A DNA stretch of 64,000 nt from Oscheius dolichura (Eukaryota; Nematoda; Chromadorea; Rhabditida; Rhabditidae): positions 2,728,001 through 2,792,000 of the forward strand of contig OW051493.1 in assembly GCA_932521035.1 (NCBI GenBank). The letters run 5' to 3'. Below are positions 51,660 to 64,000 of this stretch, piece after piece. The notes beneath the pieces are model-generated. The model did no database searches and was not told the DNA's origin. It saw nothing but the letters and a program-made list of their open reading frames with translations. Position 1 is the stretch's first letter; every line of letters starts with the position of its first letter. The translations under genes and the position numbers were made by a program.

Positions 51660-53983
51660 ATGACGACTGAACAAGGAAGCAATCCCGGCAACACGGGAAA
51701 AGGTACGCCGACTTTGAAACGTTCGCGCAAATGTTCGCATTTAATTTCTGATTGTTGCTATTTTGCTAATTCACCGCCAAAAGGATTGCTTGGCTCAAAT
51801 TTTCACCGAAATGGTGATTGCCACCAAAAGAGCACCACCGCACAGTGGCGAAGAAATGGTGACTTATAGTGGACGGTCTTGGCTTACTTTATGAAGTGCC
51901 GTTGAAGATTTTGTTTGGAACAAGCCGCGAAGCAGCAGAAAGCCGCGGCCAGCGTCAACTCTCTAATTTTCTCAAAATTAAGGTCTCTCTCTATGCGAAC
52001 TGGAGGCGCAACAGTTCTATCATGGATTTCGGCCAAAAGCTGATGTCATGTAAGTTTTTACACTTTGTGTCGAATTGTGCCCATTTTAGCCCGCTGCTCA
52101 AAGAAATTGGCGATTATTTGGTCCGTGCCAGCAACGCCAAACACCAGCACACGATAGTCATCTCTGTGAGGGCCGTTCCGGTGAAGAAGAGCAAAAAGAA
52201 GGAGCAGCCGAAGGTTGAAAAGGCCGATAAGAAGATGGCGGGAGTGGACGAGTTCGGCGTCTCGCACTTGATCGTAGTCTGGGAGAAGGAGGCGTGGCGG
52301 CTGAATGCCCTGCTCAGGGAGGACGCGCCCCTGCCGCCGGGATTCGACACTATCCTCGAGCTCATCTACCACTACCACTACAATCGGCTGCCGCAGAAGA
52401 TATGCCTGATCAGGCCGATCCCCAAGCCCAACTGGTGCATCAAGCACGATACGATCTCCTTCAACAAGAAGGACCTCCTGGGCAGTGGCAACTTTTGCGA
52501 CGTCTACAAGGGCATCTACCACAAGACGGAGCAGGACACGATGACGGTAGCCGTGAAGGTGTGGCACGAGAAGAGCGCCGAGCAGATTGAGGAGGAGGAG
52601 CAGGCCAAGAAGGAGAGGGGTGGGGAGGAGGCGCGCAAGATGGAGAAGGAGGCCAAGGACGCCCGAAATGCCATGATCTCCGAGGCCCAGATCATGTCCT
52701 ACTACCAGCACCGGCACATTATCCACGTGGGCTTCGATTGATATAAAATACCGTAATCTTTTAGCTCTTCGGCGTCTGCTGTGACCATCTGCCGGTCCTC
52801 ATCGTCATGGAATACTGTGCCGGCGGCAACTTAGAGCAACACCTGCGCAAGCAGGGTCCGAAGATCACCCCGGCCGAGAGGCTGCTCTACTGTTTCGAAG
52901 CGGCGTGTGGCATGAGATATCTCCACAGCAAGAACTGTATCCATCGCGACTTGGCTGCTCGGAATTGCCTCATCTCCAACAACGGGCTCATCAAGATTAC
53001 GGACTTCGGCCTGTCGCAGATGATGCCGGAGGAGATGAAGCCGGAGGCGGCGGTGGCCAACCTTCAGCAGGAGACCATTGAAAACGATCCGAAGCAGAAG
53101 CAGGCAAACGATGCGATGAACAAGGCCCAAGTGCCACTCCGGTGGATGGCTCCCGAGTCGCTGGTCCGCCCCGTGCAATACAGCTTCAAGACGGACGTCT
53201 GGAGCTACGGTGTTCTCGTCTACGAGGTGGGATCTTTTTTGTTCGGCTAGAGAATAGGAATTGTAGATATTCAACAACGGCGAGAAGCCGTGGGCAGATG
53301 AGCCGAATGTGAAGAAGATTGCCCACTTCATCAGGAAGGGAGAGATGGTGCAGATGCCCAACAATACCCCGCCCGAGTTGAAGAAACTCGTCGAGAAGAA
53401 GATGTGGGCAATGAAGCCCGAGGAGCGGCCCAACATGAGCGCTCTCTCCCAAACCGTGCACCACATCTTCAAGCAGACCAAGCTGCCCCCGATGACCCAG
53501 ATGACGGTTAACACGTTGGAAGGTGTGAAAAGATGCAAGGAACACGACGAGACGCAGGAGGTCGGCGACAACGAGACGGGCGACGACGTGACGAAGGTCG
53601 GGACGCCACCTGCTCCGAACCGGGGGACACCACCGACCCCGGCGAAGCCGCATGTCCTCCGGTCGAAGACAGAGGCCCCGATGAAGACGCCAACGACGCA
53701 GACAACGTCGGAAACCGCTCCGAAGACGCCGACTAACCCGTCGACGGATGGGACGAAGGAGCTGTCGTCTGTTGAGAAGCATAAGAAGGCGTCGGACGAG
53801 CAGACGAAGCAGCCTCCGCGGCCGAAGAGTGTCACTGTCCACATGCCGGTAAAGGAAGGGATGAAGAAGAGCGAGCAGCGCGGGCCGAAGGAGAAGGAGG
53901 CAAAGATGAGCAACGTGCGGAAGAAGAAGGACAACAAGTCGGCGGTACGGGGCAAAGAAGAGGGCCAGAAGAGAAAAAAATAA
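51660..53983 (+). CDS. SH2-domain tyrosine kinase (Fer/Fps-like, nematode type), 641 aa
   Basis: Cytoplasmic tyrosine kinase; this SH2-kinase layout is greatly expanded in nematodes. Five exons (51660-51702, 51983-52049, 52090-52726, 52765-53226, 53267-53983). The SH2 domain covers about 27-150: FYHGFRPKADV, then GDYLVRAS with the phosphotyrosine-binding Arg 49, and LELIYHYHYNRLP. The kinase has the glycine loop LGSGNFCDVYKG (about 167), VAVK Lys 193, HRDLAARN Asp 311, DFG Asp 329, and APE 378-380, so catalytic residues are complete. A Glu/Lys-rich insert follows Lys 193, and the activation segment is long and lacks tyrosine. A Thr/Pro-rich then Lys-rich tail of about 150 residues follows. 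The exon 2 acceptor (aattaag) is weak, but only it preserves the SH2 start. Confidence 0.94.
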
Positions 53984-55313
53984 GAAGAGCAGGGACAAGC
54001 CCCCGGCGCGGAACAGACAGTAACCAAACACTCGCAATAAAGGATGCTGAGACTGTTTTCTCTTCTTATTCTATTAATGAGGAAAGGGAGGAGAAGTTGC
54101 GCAAGAAAGCAGCAGATAGACAAAGGGTCTCTTTTGTTGAGGAAACCGGGAGGCAACTCCCGACGGGTAAAAGTGAACGTCTCGTCGGGTATAATTACGC
54201 AATTGTGTTGCATTGTGGCGGGGATGACCGCTGCTGCTGACCACCGGAGGGGACGAGAGGAAAGCAAGGACCGGATGCGGGAGACTTACAAACTTCGATT
54301 TTTGATTCTTTTTACGCGACCAGGTGTCTATCCACTCAAAGAGGCGCACTCCGACTCCCGTCCACCTCCCTGTTCCTGTATGCCAGTGGCCGTCACAAGA
54401 AGAGGCTGAAGGAGGCATTCTTGAGGGTTTGGACTTTATGGATGGCTCCTTAAAATTAGTGCATCTCCGGGACCAACCCAATTCCGTATGGATCACACAG
54501 CCACCGGCTCATATCGTGGTAGTGAACGAGACCTAGAGGAGGCATGGTATATAAGGAGCGGGCAGGGGACGGTAACCCAGACCGGAACGGAATCTTCTTG
54601 ATCACAGGCCTGCTGCCTCTTGAAACTCGTACCACTCGTCTTGAAGTGATATTAAATGTAACTTTCAAGAAGAAGGCCAAATCGTACAGGATAATGTGGT
54701 GATAAAGGGGGGAGATTAAATTAGAAAATATAGAAAATAGAGAGGATTCATCATAACCAAGAGAAAATGCGAATGACCTTCGAGGCGTCAAGACTTATAT
54801 GCGGTATGGGGGTAGTGATACCATCGCCCGCCGCCCTCAGGGGACAAGCCGTTGTCTCTATGCCCTTTACAGCCGTTATTTGGTGGTATGCGTTTTTGGA
54901 CATCGAAGACCGGGCCACTCGAGGGCATTGTCAGCGAATTATGCTACGCATTTGAGACGCGCGACAGATGAAACCATCGATACCGGGTGACTTTTACAAT
55001 AATTGGCTGGCCGGGGGCAGACGAGAGACAATGGCAGTTTTACTCGAAAAGAAACAACACTTTATTAACGGTTTCGATTGGAATAACATCTTCTCTTTTC
55101 TCTTTTCTCTCTCTGTACAAAATAGGGACGAGGAAAACGACGACAGTCAGAGCTAACAGACTACGAGAGACAACGGAGGAGATAACCTAGGACGAACGGA
55201 AGAATCATTGGCAAATATTAGACCGGTATCATTGAGCCTGGATAGGGAAAAATAAGGAGAGGGGATTGGCAGGAGGGGATGAGGTAGGAGACCACGGGAC
55301 AGCCGACGGCCGA
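53984..55313. other. no confident gene
   Basis: Lies between the convergent kinase and peroxidase B genes. AATAAA (about 54034-54041, in gcaataaagg) is the likely kinase poly(A) signal. Frames on both strands lack family motifs. Confidence 0.45.
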
Positions 55314-58300
55314 CTAGATGTTCGACCGCCATTTGGTTAGATCCATCTCGGGCAGACTTTTACACGGGGTCAGCTGGCTGCCGGGCAGGAGGAAGGCGTC
55401 TTGGGAGATCAGCTCGAAGCTGTCCCCGTTGTCACAGATTATCCTGGCCAGGGAGGACTTCTTGATCTCCTCCACTTGGTCTGCCGCGAAGATTCCGGGA
55501 TTTTCATAATAAAATCTGAAATATTCTTTGTTAAAGGAGAGAATAAAGTGGCACCTGTCTCCATCTCGTAGCCTCTTGAATTGTTCTCCAATCACGCAGC
55601 TCAGCGTCGTCCCGACCAGTCCTCCCACCACGGGATCCTCCAGCATCGAGCCGACGTAGAAGTCAACATTATCTGAACCCTATCCTCTTCCAGACAACCT
55701 TTCCCCTACCCGGTGCCTCATAGTTCTTACTGAGCCCGACCCTCAGGTTTTTGTCCAATATCATATCTCCGAATCCTTCAAAATCCTTGGCCCTCTCCAT
55801 TCCACAAAACACCCGCATCGTATTATAGGGAGGAATGCCGTGGTCTCGTCCTCTTTGGATATTCAACGATCCCAGGTCCGTCCTGAATTGATCTTTTCGA
55901 AGAGCCAGCTTGTTCCTTACGTTCCAAACATTTTCTCTGTGATGGCCGGTGTCATCCGGTGAGGTCTCTTGACGGCCGTTTGCATAAAGCCGCGGAGGAT
56001 GGGGTCAACGCCGCCTTCGAAGAGGATCTTTCCCGATTTGAACACACCGTCGCCGAAGAAGAATCCTCCGTGGGTTATATTATCACCGGAGAAGTCCAGC
56101 CGCTTGTAGAATTCCTAAAAATCGTCTTATGTTAACCTATAAACGCAATAAAAGACCTCAATCATGCCGTGGCCGAATCTGAAGGCGGAGGTCGTGAATT
56201 CATTGGCGATGGTGGCATCAACAGAGGAATTGTATCCTTTGTAAGGGCCGACGACCTTCTCCAGGGAGACACCGAGCATCTTCGGAAGGTATTCCTTATA
56301 AAGAACGTGTTGAATCTCGGCGCCGACAATCTTCCTGGCCTCTTGGAAGACGCGATCCCCGCTCCATCTCTCATTCATCGACTGTAACTTACGGGCGATT
56401 CTGAAGAGACTGAAGAGGAAGACGAGCAATGGTACCTGTTATGTTCACGAGCAAAGAGGATATGGAGGGAGGAGAGGCCAATGAAGAGATTGGCTCGGAT
56501 GTCGCCGGCGGTGAACGAGGCCGTACACTTGTCTTTGTTGGGGCATTTGGACTGGTCGAAGGGGAGGACAATCTTGACATTTGAATCTCAAATATCTCGA
56601 GTATTAAAAAGGGTACCTGGTCATTGAAACGGCTCATCTTGAGCAGTCCCGTCCTGCCTTCTCTAAACTTGAAGAGATCCTTCGGTGAGCTGCCGTAGAT
56701 CATCGAGCCGTCGATATAGGCAGTGTTCTCATTCAACTGCTCCCTTGGAGTGATACTACAGATGGGTGCCGAGCGAGACACCTTCAGGCACTGCTTCTGT
56801 TTAAATCTAAAGACAGTTCACTCCATTTTAATTGGCTCACGAGGCGTTGGGGTCCTTCTCCTGGATCGGGATAGGCATACACTTGGAGGGGACGGGATCG
56901 CAGGTCTTGCAGTTGGCCGACGGCTGGAGGGTCGTCTTGGCCATGTCGTGGGACATGAACTGTCCGAATTGCATCATCATGTTGTTGAACTAGAAGACAG
57001 ATTATTCAGAAAAAGGAATGAAAGAGTACCTTATCGTGGAACACAACCTGGGAGGAGGACAACATGACTCGGTTGGATTCTCTGGCAGTTGGGCGGCTTT
57101 CTTTGACCGAAGCTGAAGACAACTTTCACTAAAGGGATAAGAAGAAAACAAAAGAAATAAAAAAAAACAACCTACAGACGGGCTCTCCCTTTCCGTCGTC
57201 GTATTCTGATGGGAAATGCCTGGAAAGGAGAAGGATTGGAAAGAGGTGGCAATGGTATTACCTGATATACTGGCGGAAGGCGGCTCCTCTCATCGGCCGA
57301 TTGAGATTATTACAGGTGCCATCGAGAGTTCGGAACATGAGGTGGTAGCAGAGATTCTTCGAGCAGTCCACGCCGACATCACTCAACTAAAAAGGGGAAA
57401 GTGAGGAGGACAACAGCCAGGGCCACCTGAGGGACACAGCCGTTGGGCACACTCCTTGTCACATCGTCGATGGATAGCATCGTCCTCCCGAAGTTGTCCT
57501 CCACCGAGTTAACCAGCTGGGAGATGGACATAATCTGAAACTCGAGCGATTCCCCACTTCCCCCTGTCGTCCAACCTCAGATGCCCTGTCCATCTGGTTC
57601 TTAACCTCCTCACACCTGCTCACCGGCTTCACATCGCCCATTGACCGGGATAAGGAGGGGGCAGACGTCACCTCGGCCGAGGAGGATTCATTCTTCTCGT
57701 GGGAAGCGCCCATCAGTCGAGGGACAGGGTCCCTCGTCGCCATCGTTGTTGTCGGTTCTAAACAGTCACCCATTTCTCGTTGTTTTGGAGCGATGATTCA
57801 GCCTTGAATTAGTGTGGCATTCCAGGCCTCTCTGGTGGTTAATGTGATAACGTAGCTGAGCAGAAAATCTCATTTTTGATCGAGGAAGGGTGTGTGTTCA
57901 GGGGTAAACAGGTACAACTACCAGAAGACGAGAAATCAGATGGTCGGAGACCAGGAACAGTTCATCGCCCAAGAATGTTGGGAATTCCCAGATTTCTATT
58001 TTATAGAGAGGACTGTTCCCTCTGGGTTGCAACATGCGTGGCCCCCTGTTTTGACCGCCTCGCCTGCCCCTCAGTTTGTCTGTGTGCCCATTGCCTCCCT
58101 ATGCAAAACAGCCACTTTCTCGTTTTCATACCGGACAGTCCAATTGCACGTTTTCTCTTTTTAGCAGGAGGAAGAGGGGCTTGCTTTCACTACTATGCGG
58201 TAGCAATTAGCTGTTACGGAAACGCACCAGCCAATGGATTATAATTTTCCCATCGCTAAACATAGGTGGTGGGAGAGGGACGACGGCGAGAGGATCGTAA

Positions 58301-58952
58301 GGGGCTACTTTTTCTGGAGAGCCGACAGCCAAAATTAGAGCGAAGCGTCTTATCTTTCCCATTATTTGAAGGAAACAGTCAGGGAGTTCTTTGGACGAAG
58401 TGTTTCAGTTCTCCATTTTGGCGTTTTTGACGGCCTTTATCTTTTTAGAAAGCAAGGTTCAAAATGCAGCTATTCACTCTTCTCGAAAGGCCAGGGACAG
58501 CTTGAAGTGGTTCAAAAATCTCTCTTCTCTCGATCCAGTGTCCCTGATTCGAGGACAAGAGAGACGAGAGCGGATATAACCAGTTAGGAGAAAACAAACA
58601 GAGGTTGGGGGACGAGAAATCATGGCCTAGGGGAACATGGAGAGGCTTTCTCTCCTCTAGGAGGCCAGGGACAGGGTAAAATTCGACTTGGCAATGGGGT
58701 TGGCCCGGGCTATAAGAAACGTACCTGGTGTTGCTGGCGGAGCCCTGCAGGTGCCACAAGCCAGCTTGCAGTTCTCCGTCATCCAGTCTTGATTCGCCTG
58801 TAATATTGTCTCCATCCTCTCCCTCTTCTAACCCACCTGGCACTCGCCAATAGATGCCCAAAACCGACACCACTCGTGCTGGTCGCAGCAGCCATTCGTC
58901 AGACATTTGAATCTACTTGTTATTGGTGGTGATAAGGTCTGTGCCAGGAGCC
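55314..58952 (-). CDS. ShKT-domain heme peroxidase (SKPO-like copy B), 5' exon not found
   Basis: Fifteen exons, in transcript order: 58837-58952, 58725-58797, 57576-57757, 57427-57534, 57262-57386, 57176-57219, 57030-57112, 56841-56989, 56617-56806, 56436-56572, 56157-56400, 55921-56114, 55710-55882, 55555-55672 and 55314-55515. The first two encode an ShKT domain ([16 protein letters not shown] ... [10 protein letters not shown]). A Ser/Thr-rich linker follows, then the peroxidase domain: [16 protein letters not shown], distal His in [53 protein letters not shown] with the proximal His, [14 protein letters not shown], and the end ...LDLTKW-type. All key residues are present. Phase requires one more upstream exon with the signal peptide, which I could not find. 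The roughly 965-nt intron between ShKT and linker is the largest. Confidence 0.93.
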
Positions 58953-61900
58953 CTGAAATATATCTTTCTGCCTTTCTTTTCTTTTGTCTTTTGCCCTTTC
59001 CCCGTCCCTGCCATCGTCCCACCAACTAGCCACCGGCTTAGGTTGGCTTATCCGTGAATCCTACACGTCTTCGGCCCGTCGCCAATTGGCCGGAACGAGC
59101 CTCGACCGGATGCCTCAAGGCAGCAATTGCACAACGACAAGTTTCGCCCGTGTTTTGATAAGGTTTGACTCAGAAGAAGACAGATATACTGTGTCCTTGG
59201 GGGTGGAAGCCCTGCTGCTGTCCTTCGTGGCCTTGTCAGTGCGGCTGACCCCTGACTTCGTGGGTGTAAAAAGACTTCTCCCCGGTCATTCCCAGAGAGG
59301 CATTCCAGTCATTCCATGGTCGGCCCCATATTTTGATATGTGTTTTATAGATGGGGTGTGTTCTGCTTCTGTCCCGGTTACGCAACTCTTCTTTTTCTTC
59401 TTTTACTTCTACGGGGCAAACGGCTGACACACGTGCTTGGTTGTGACCCCGGCGGCGTGGAAACAGGTTCCCAGCTTAACCAAGTGCGCACGGTGCCAAG
59501 AAAAGCCTTATCATCAATTGAAGACAAAACAAATGATTCTTCTTCTTCCTTTTACAATAAAAAGACAATGGGCAGGTGTCAAATATTTATGACTATTGTC
59601 TCTGCGCCGCCTTGACCATGGCTATCACCCAGGGCCATCCTCCCCTATCCTTCCCTGCATGGTCCCTGTCCCTCCAGGTGGCCGGCCGTCCCCAACCGTC
59701 CCCCTGCCTGCCGACAACCCACTGGTCACGCCTATGACCATAAACTATCAGTGGCTTCGTTATTTTGGCTCAAATGCCATATGGAAAAATGATCCGATAC
59801 GGTTTCAGAGAAGGGGAGAAACGGTCTCTCTCTTCTTCCACCCCTTACAGCAAGTGCCGTTCGGCGTTTTTGCATGACGCAACAGGGTTTCTACGCTTTG
59901 GCTTCGGCTCTACCCCTCCTGGCCGGGGCCGACGCGGTTTGGCTGACCACAGAGGGGGATGGCCACGGCAGATGGCATTGAGATGGCCGAGGATTACGGT
60001 AGATTTTAGGTCAACTGAGATAAAAATTGAAAAACAGTGGGCAGACCATTGGCAGAGTGTGGAAACGGGGAGAAGTCGCGTTCGCTGAGAGACGATCTTT
60101 ATATCTTTTTTCGAGACGACAAATCTCGGAAAGAGTGTGAGATCGTAAACAAATTGGAACGAGCGTCTGTCCTTGGAACACAGCGAGACGAATTCTCTGC
60201 CAAGGGGACGGGGTGAGAAAGGCTTCCGGCTAGGCACTGCAGCTTTTTACAGCAGATCAATTAGCCCCGGCCGCAATCTATATATGACTATATATGCATC
60301 GGGTGTCGTTGGAGGGGAAAATAAATAATCGACACCTCGGCTTTTTGGGAGGGTATGGGGAATGACAGAAGGATGGGGCACGGGTGGAAGAGATGCGGGA
60401 GGAAAGGCTGCTGGGAGAGAGTAGAAATTCTGCTCTGGAGACGGAGTGCTTGTATTTTTGGATGATACAACGTTATCCGCCTATCCATTCTCCTCGTGGG
60501 TCTATGAAGTGGAGTCAGGGTCCGCGACAAGTATTTTCACTCAAAGATGGCTTTTATTTCAAATTCTGAGGCCCCTAGCTCCAAATTACCGTATCCCTCT
60601 AGTTTTTAAGAGAACTCAAAGTCATTTGAATCTTCCAGCAACCCTCGGTTCTAGGGCCCGTGACGGACAAAGCCGGGGAGGACTACAATTTAATGTCGCT
60701 CCCTTATTTCTGTTGAAATAGCCCCCTACCCCAGTTGAAACAGTGTTTTCCCTTCTGGAAACATGTTGTTGTTTGTCATCAGCAACATCATACTCGATAA
60801 TTATCGAATGAAACAGCGAACACCCCCGGAAGTGGCCTCCTCTAGTGTCTCAATATATTCGCCACCCCTCCTCCGATTCCCCTCCTGGTACAGTAGACAG
60901 CCAGTGGGTGAGAGTGAGAGTAAGTTTGTCTCTGCTGTCGTTCAGTGTGTCATTCTTTTTGTGTTGCTTTTGTCTGCCTCTGTCTCCGGCAGGCGGCAGG
61001 GGTGTCTCTGTGCCCGGCGGGCATAGTAATGGGGGACAAGAAGAGGACGAGGAAAGTGAGATGCACCCCCAATGAAAAAGTGGACCATCCACACACTTTG
61101 TGGAAGACGCCGACCGGAAATTTCTTTTGTTTTGGTTATCAGGAGGCGGCCGCCGCGTGGATTTAAGAGAGAGGCGCGGCCGAGAACGGCAATCCTCCTC
61201 CTCCCCGTCTCCTCGTCTCTTTTATGGGGAGAGAGAGAGAGAACGGCACACGGGGGACATATTAAATAAGAAAAGTGCGAGAAAAGAGGATCGTCAAAAT
61301 CAATCAACGGATCAAGGAAAGCCATCGGCAGAAGAAGAAGAAGAAGAAGAAGAAGAAGAAGAAGAAGAAGGGCAGAACGCAATTTTGGACCAGCGGATAG
61401 TACAGAAAACCGCGTTCATATAACTCTTTTGAGAAAGAAGACGTAGATAACGCACTATAAATGACTGCCAAAATGAATGAAATGACCTAATCTAGACAGA
61501 GAGCGTTGCTTGGAGACGGGTCAGACAAGAATTTCAACTTTGATCCTATAGCTCTCCTCCGTAAAAAATTGGATAGTTGGAAGACCAATAAATGCCGGTT
61601 ACAGTTTTCTTTTGAAGAACATAACAAAATATTGAAAAGATGTAAAATATGGCAGTGGCGACGAGAAATGGAGGACAGGGGCCATCGGCCTAGCAGGGCT
61701 CTCCCCGGAGCCAAGAGTAAAATGGGATGAAATTGATCGATTGGCAGCAGTTTTCATCGCTTTTTATATTGTTACGCAATGATTGGAAAAGGATCGGCAA
61801 CTTGATTGATAGACAGACAGGAGGGGGATTGATCCGATCCATCAGAGGCATGGCAAAATTTCAAAGGGGACCACGTCCAGTCCCTGGAAGATGGGTCAGG

Positions 61901-64000
61901 GGCGCATCATTTGGGGAACATTGGTAGGAGAGGGGAAGGGATGGGAAGAAGAGAAGAAGACTAAAATTAAAGGGAAGATTGAGGGTGACCATTAGGAACG
62001 ATTAGCCCCGGGAAGGGAAAACAGTTTAGACCCAGAGGCAGATCCTGTAATCCCCTTGTCCACCGCCAGCGTTTTCTTCGCCTTCTTCTCTCCCTTCAAT
62101 GGCAAAAATTAACTGAATTTCGCACCTCAGCCAGCCTAGTGTTGTCTCTATCTCTGTTTTTGCCCACAATACGTCTGCCGCCTAAAAGGGATTTGGAGTC
62201 GGCAAGCCGGTCGAGAGTCCTTAGCAAGTATTTTTGGGCGCCGTTAGATTTTTTGGGGGTTTGTCTCGCGTTTTGGGACAGGTGCCTGCCGAAGGGCCCA
62301 GTTCTTTAAATCAGTCTGGGCGTCTTCTATTTTCCCAACTCTCAATTGTTTTCAAGGGGTAAAGTTAATTTAGTTAGGAAATTACCTGGCAAAATGAATA
62401 AGAGCGGCAACATGTGGCGGGGGCGGGAGCAGCAGCGTTGACGGTTGGCAGTGGACCGGGGGGCGGAGTTTGCGTCGCCCCCCTCGAGGGTCACCAACTG
62501 AACTTGATCCCAAAACAACGAGACGACGTTACAACATAGGGGGAGGAGGAGAGGAGACAGTGCCCGAAGGCACGGTGAACGACGTTCGAACGGGCGAAGG
62601 ACGGAGGTCAAATGATGATGTGGACAACAAAGGGTACGAGTCGCTTCGCTAGCCGAATTACAGTCGGGGCAACGCCTTGAGGCTAATTGGCACTTTCGGT
62701 GGTCTTTTCGTCTGCTCCCAGTTCGGCCAGGCAGCCAGGGAGGACGGCCTCGTCCCTTTGGGGGCAAGCTGAGCGGCCACTACTTCAACTAACACAAATT
62801 TAGGGTTCTTTCAAGAGGGCAAGCACCTTCTCTTTCCCCAGGAGGCCGGCTGGCCACCTGACCTGCCAGGGTTACGGTAGCTCTCGGCGAGCTGAGGAGC
62901 AGTCGGCTGCCCCGCCCCCTCATTCAGAAACAGCCATGCCAATCATTTGATCTCTGAGACGAAGTCCCCATCACTGACAAAACAATGCCTCCTTGTCCAT
63001 TTCTGAAAACCTATAAACTATACGACCGTCTCCCTTATGTCTCCACCCTACAGAGGTGACGTCTTCCCCAGAAGCACCTGACTTCGGCCGTCCTCTTTTT
63101 ATTTTTATCAGTACATGTGATTTGAGAATATCAATTCGATTAGCTGTGACCAGGAAAAAGAAACGGGAAGAAAAATACAACAACGGACAAAGATTTCAAC
63201 AAAGATGTCAAAGTTCTGATTACTGGCGAAAGATCAAAGGTTCGTAAAACTGCCAGGGAAACTGCTTGCCGGTCAGAAACCTTTTAAGAGGGAAGTCGAA
63301 GAGGTTTGTGGTCGCATCACGGCGAAGAACCACTTGCCCAAGGCTGCTTGTCCCAAATGGCAGCCTCTGCTCCATTTCACTTGACTCGATGCGGTTTCCA
63401 GGCCAAATCACTTCCAGCACCTACCTCTTCATTGACTGCTTCCTAGACAAAAGGAAGAAAGAAGACGTGCTGGGGACGATAAGATGAAACCGAGTACCTC
63501 CGGGGACTGGGCCCCAGGATTACGATCAACTAGTCTCTGTCCTCTATTCGGCTGAGTCACAATTGTTAAAAAGCAAATGATTCCGACCCGAAGCCGGCGA
63601 TATAAGTTAAAGATTCTGAGGGTAATTGAATGGCCGAGCAGAGCCTGTAAAGTTCGTGAGAGAATAAAATATCGGGCCTTCATTAGGTCGAGATGGGCTG
63701 GTCAGCAGTGACGGCAGACGGTCCGGCTCCGGATATGATCCCGTCTCGGTTTCGATTACGTCCTCTGGCCAATGTGACCTTCTCTGATGGAGATCGAACT
63801 TGACATCCCGGGCTCTTCCTTCCGACAGAAGCAGTCGCCGTCCTTTTCCAGACCATAAGGTTTGAAAAATAGTTCTCAAATCAATGCTATGACGTCTCTT
63901 TTTCTTTCTCCTTCGTTTTTTCCATTGTCATGAGATGACCTTCCTGGTGCTCTCTGCTGCGCCCGGCGGCGTCGTCCTATTCCCCACCGATAGGTATTAC
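58953..64000. other. long stretch without a recognised gene
   Basis: The 5' exon of peroxidase B should lie somewhere after 58953 but no signal-peptide exon with the right phase was found. Frames of 60-150 codons occur in all phases without motifs. A minus-strand ATG near 62418 starts a short hydrophobic peptide (MLPLLFILPG) directly followed by a gtaatt donor, perhaps a first exon of a secreted protein whose next exons are not recognised. Composition is mixed, with GA-rich and CT-rich runs. Confidence 0.4.
61330..61370 (+). repeat. (GAA)n microsatellite
   Basis: About 13 uninterrupted GAA/AAG triplets between GGCA and GGGC, in a region with no assigned gene. Confidence 0.9.

Noticed and set aside
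52831-54267. 478-codon minus-strand open frame over the kinase
   Set aside because: It is antisense to the SH2 kinase coding exons. The Pro/Thr/Lys-rich sense tail removes stops from the other strand. No motif or splice signal supports it.

Overview
The window is nuclear DNA from a small-intron eukaryote, almost certainly a nematode. Genes have many exons, and most introns are only 35-47 nt with GT..YAG borders. The gene set includes two DB-module secreted proteins, two heme peroxidases with an N-terminal ShKT domain, and an SH2-tyrosine kinase of the nematode Fer-like type. About ten genes have a 3' splice acceptor (YYYAG) 0-28 nt before the ATG, as expected for spliced-leader trans-splicing. 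No species is claimed.

Layout. 1.0-1.7 kb: C-terminal exons of an M13 (neprilysin-type) peptidase (+). 5.5-6.6 kb: PGAP2/FRAG1-like membrane protein (+). 7.0-8.8 kb: foldback repeat plus a third copy. 9.5-10.0 kb: orphan single-exon gene (-). 13.9-17.7 kb: a small hypothetical gene and a complete cytochrome P450 (+). 18.1-18.4 kb: second foldback. 19.0-21.1 kb: orphan membrane protein (+) converging on an E2F transcription factor (-). 21.3-23.2 kb: secreted Ala/Thr-rich repeat protein (-). 23.8-25.3 kb: beta-lactamase-fold (LACTB-like) protein (-). 26.9-27.9 kb: possible small transposon. 30.2-32.7 kb: tandem array of about 230-bp units with two covarying hairpins. 32.8-35.7 kb: SP-rich acidic protein (-). 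36.1-37.5 kb: Y-box protein (+). 38.3-39.1 kb: two tiny secreted proteins (-). 39.9-40.8 kb: proteasome beta-1 (-). 41.4-42.1 kb: GOT1 (+). 42.7-44.0 kb: tail-to-tail DB-module pair. 45.1-46.7 kb: WWOX-type short-chain dehydrogenase (-). 47.9-50.6 kb and 55.3-59.0 kb: ShKT heme peroxidases (-) flanking the SH2 kinase (51.7-54.0 kb, +). Beyond 59 kb no gene was recognised.

The genes do not form an obvious pathway. The set mixes housekeeping functions (proteasome, Golgi transport, cell-cycle transcription, RNA binding) with nematode extracellular biology (peroxidases, DB proteins, repeat-rich secreted protein, small secreted peptides). Gene models were assembled by hand from frame, splice consensus and family conservation. 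Exon borders are therefore predictions, although summed exon lengths keep frame in every model given as complete. The most unusual element is the hairpin array at 30.2-32.7 kb.
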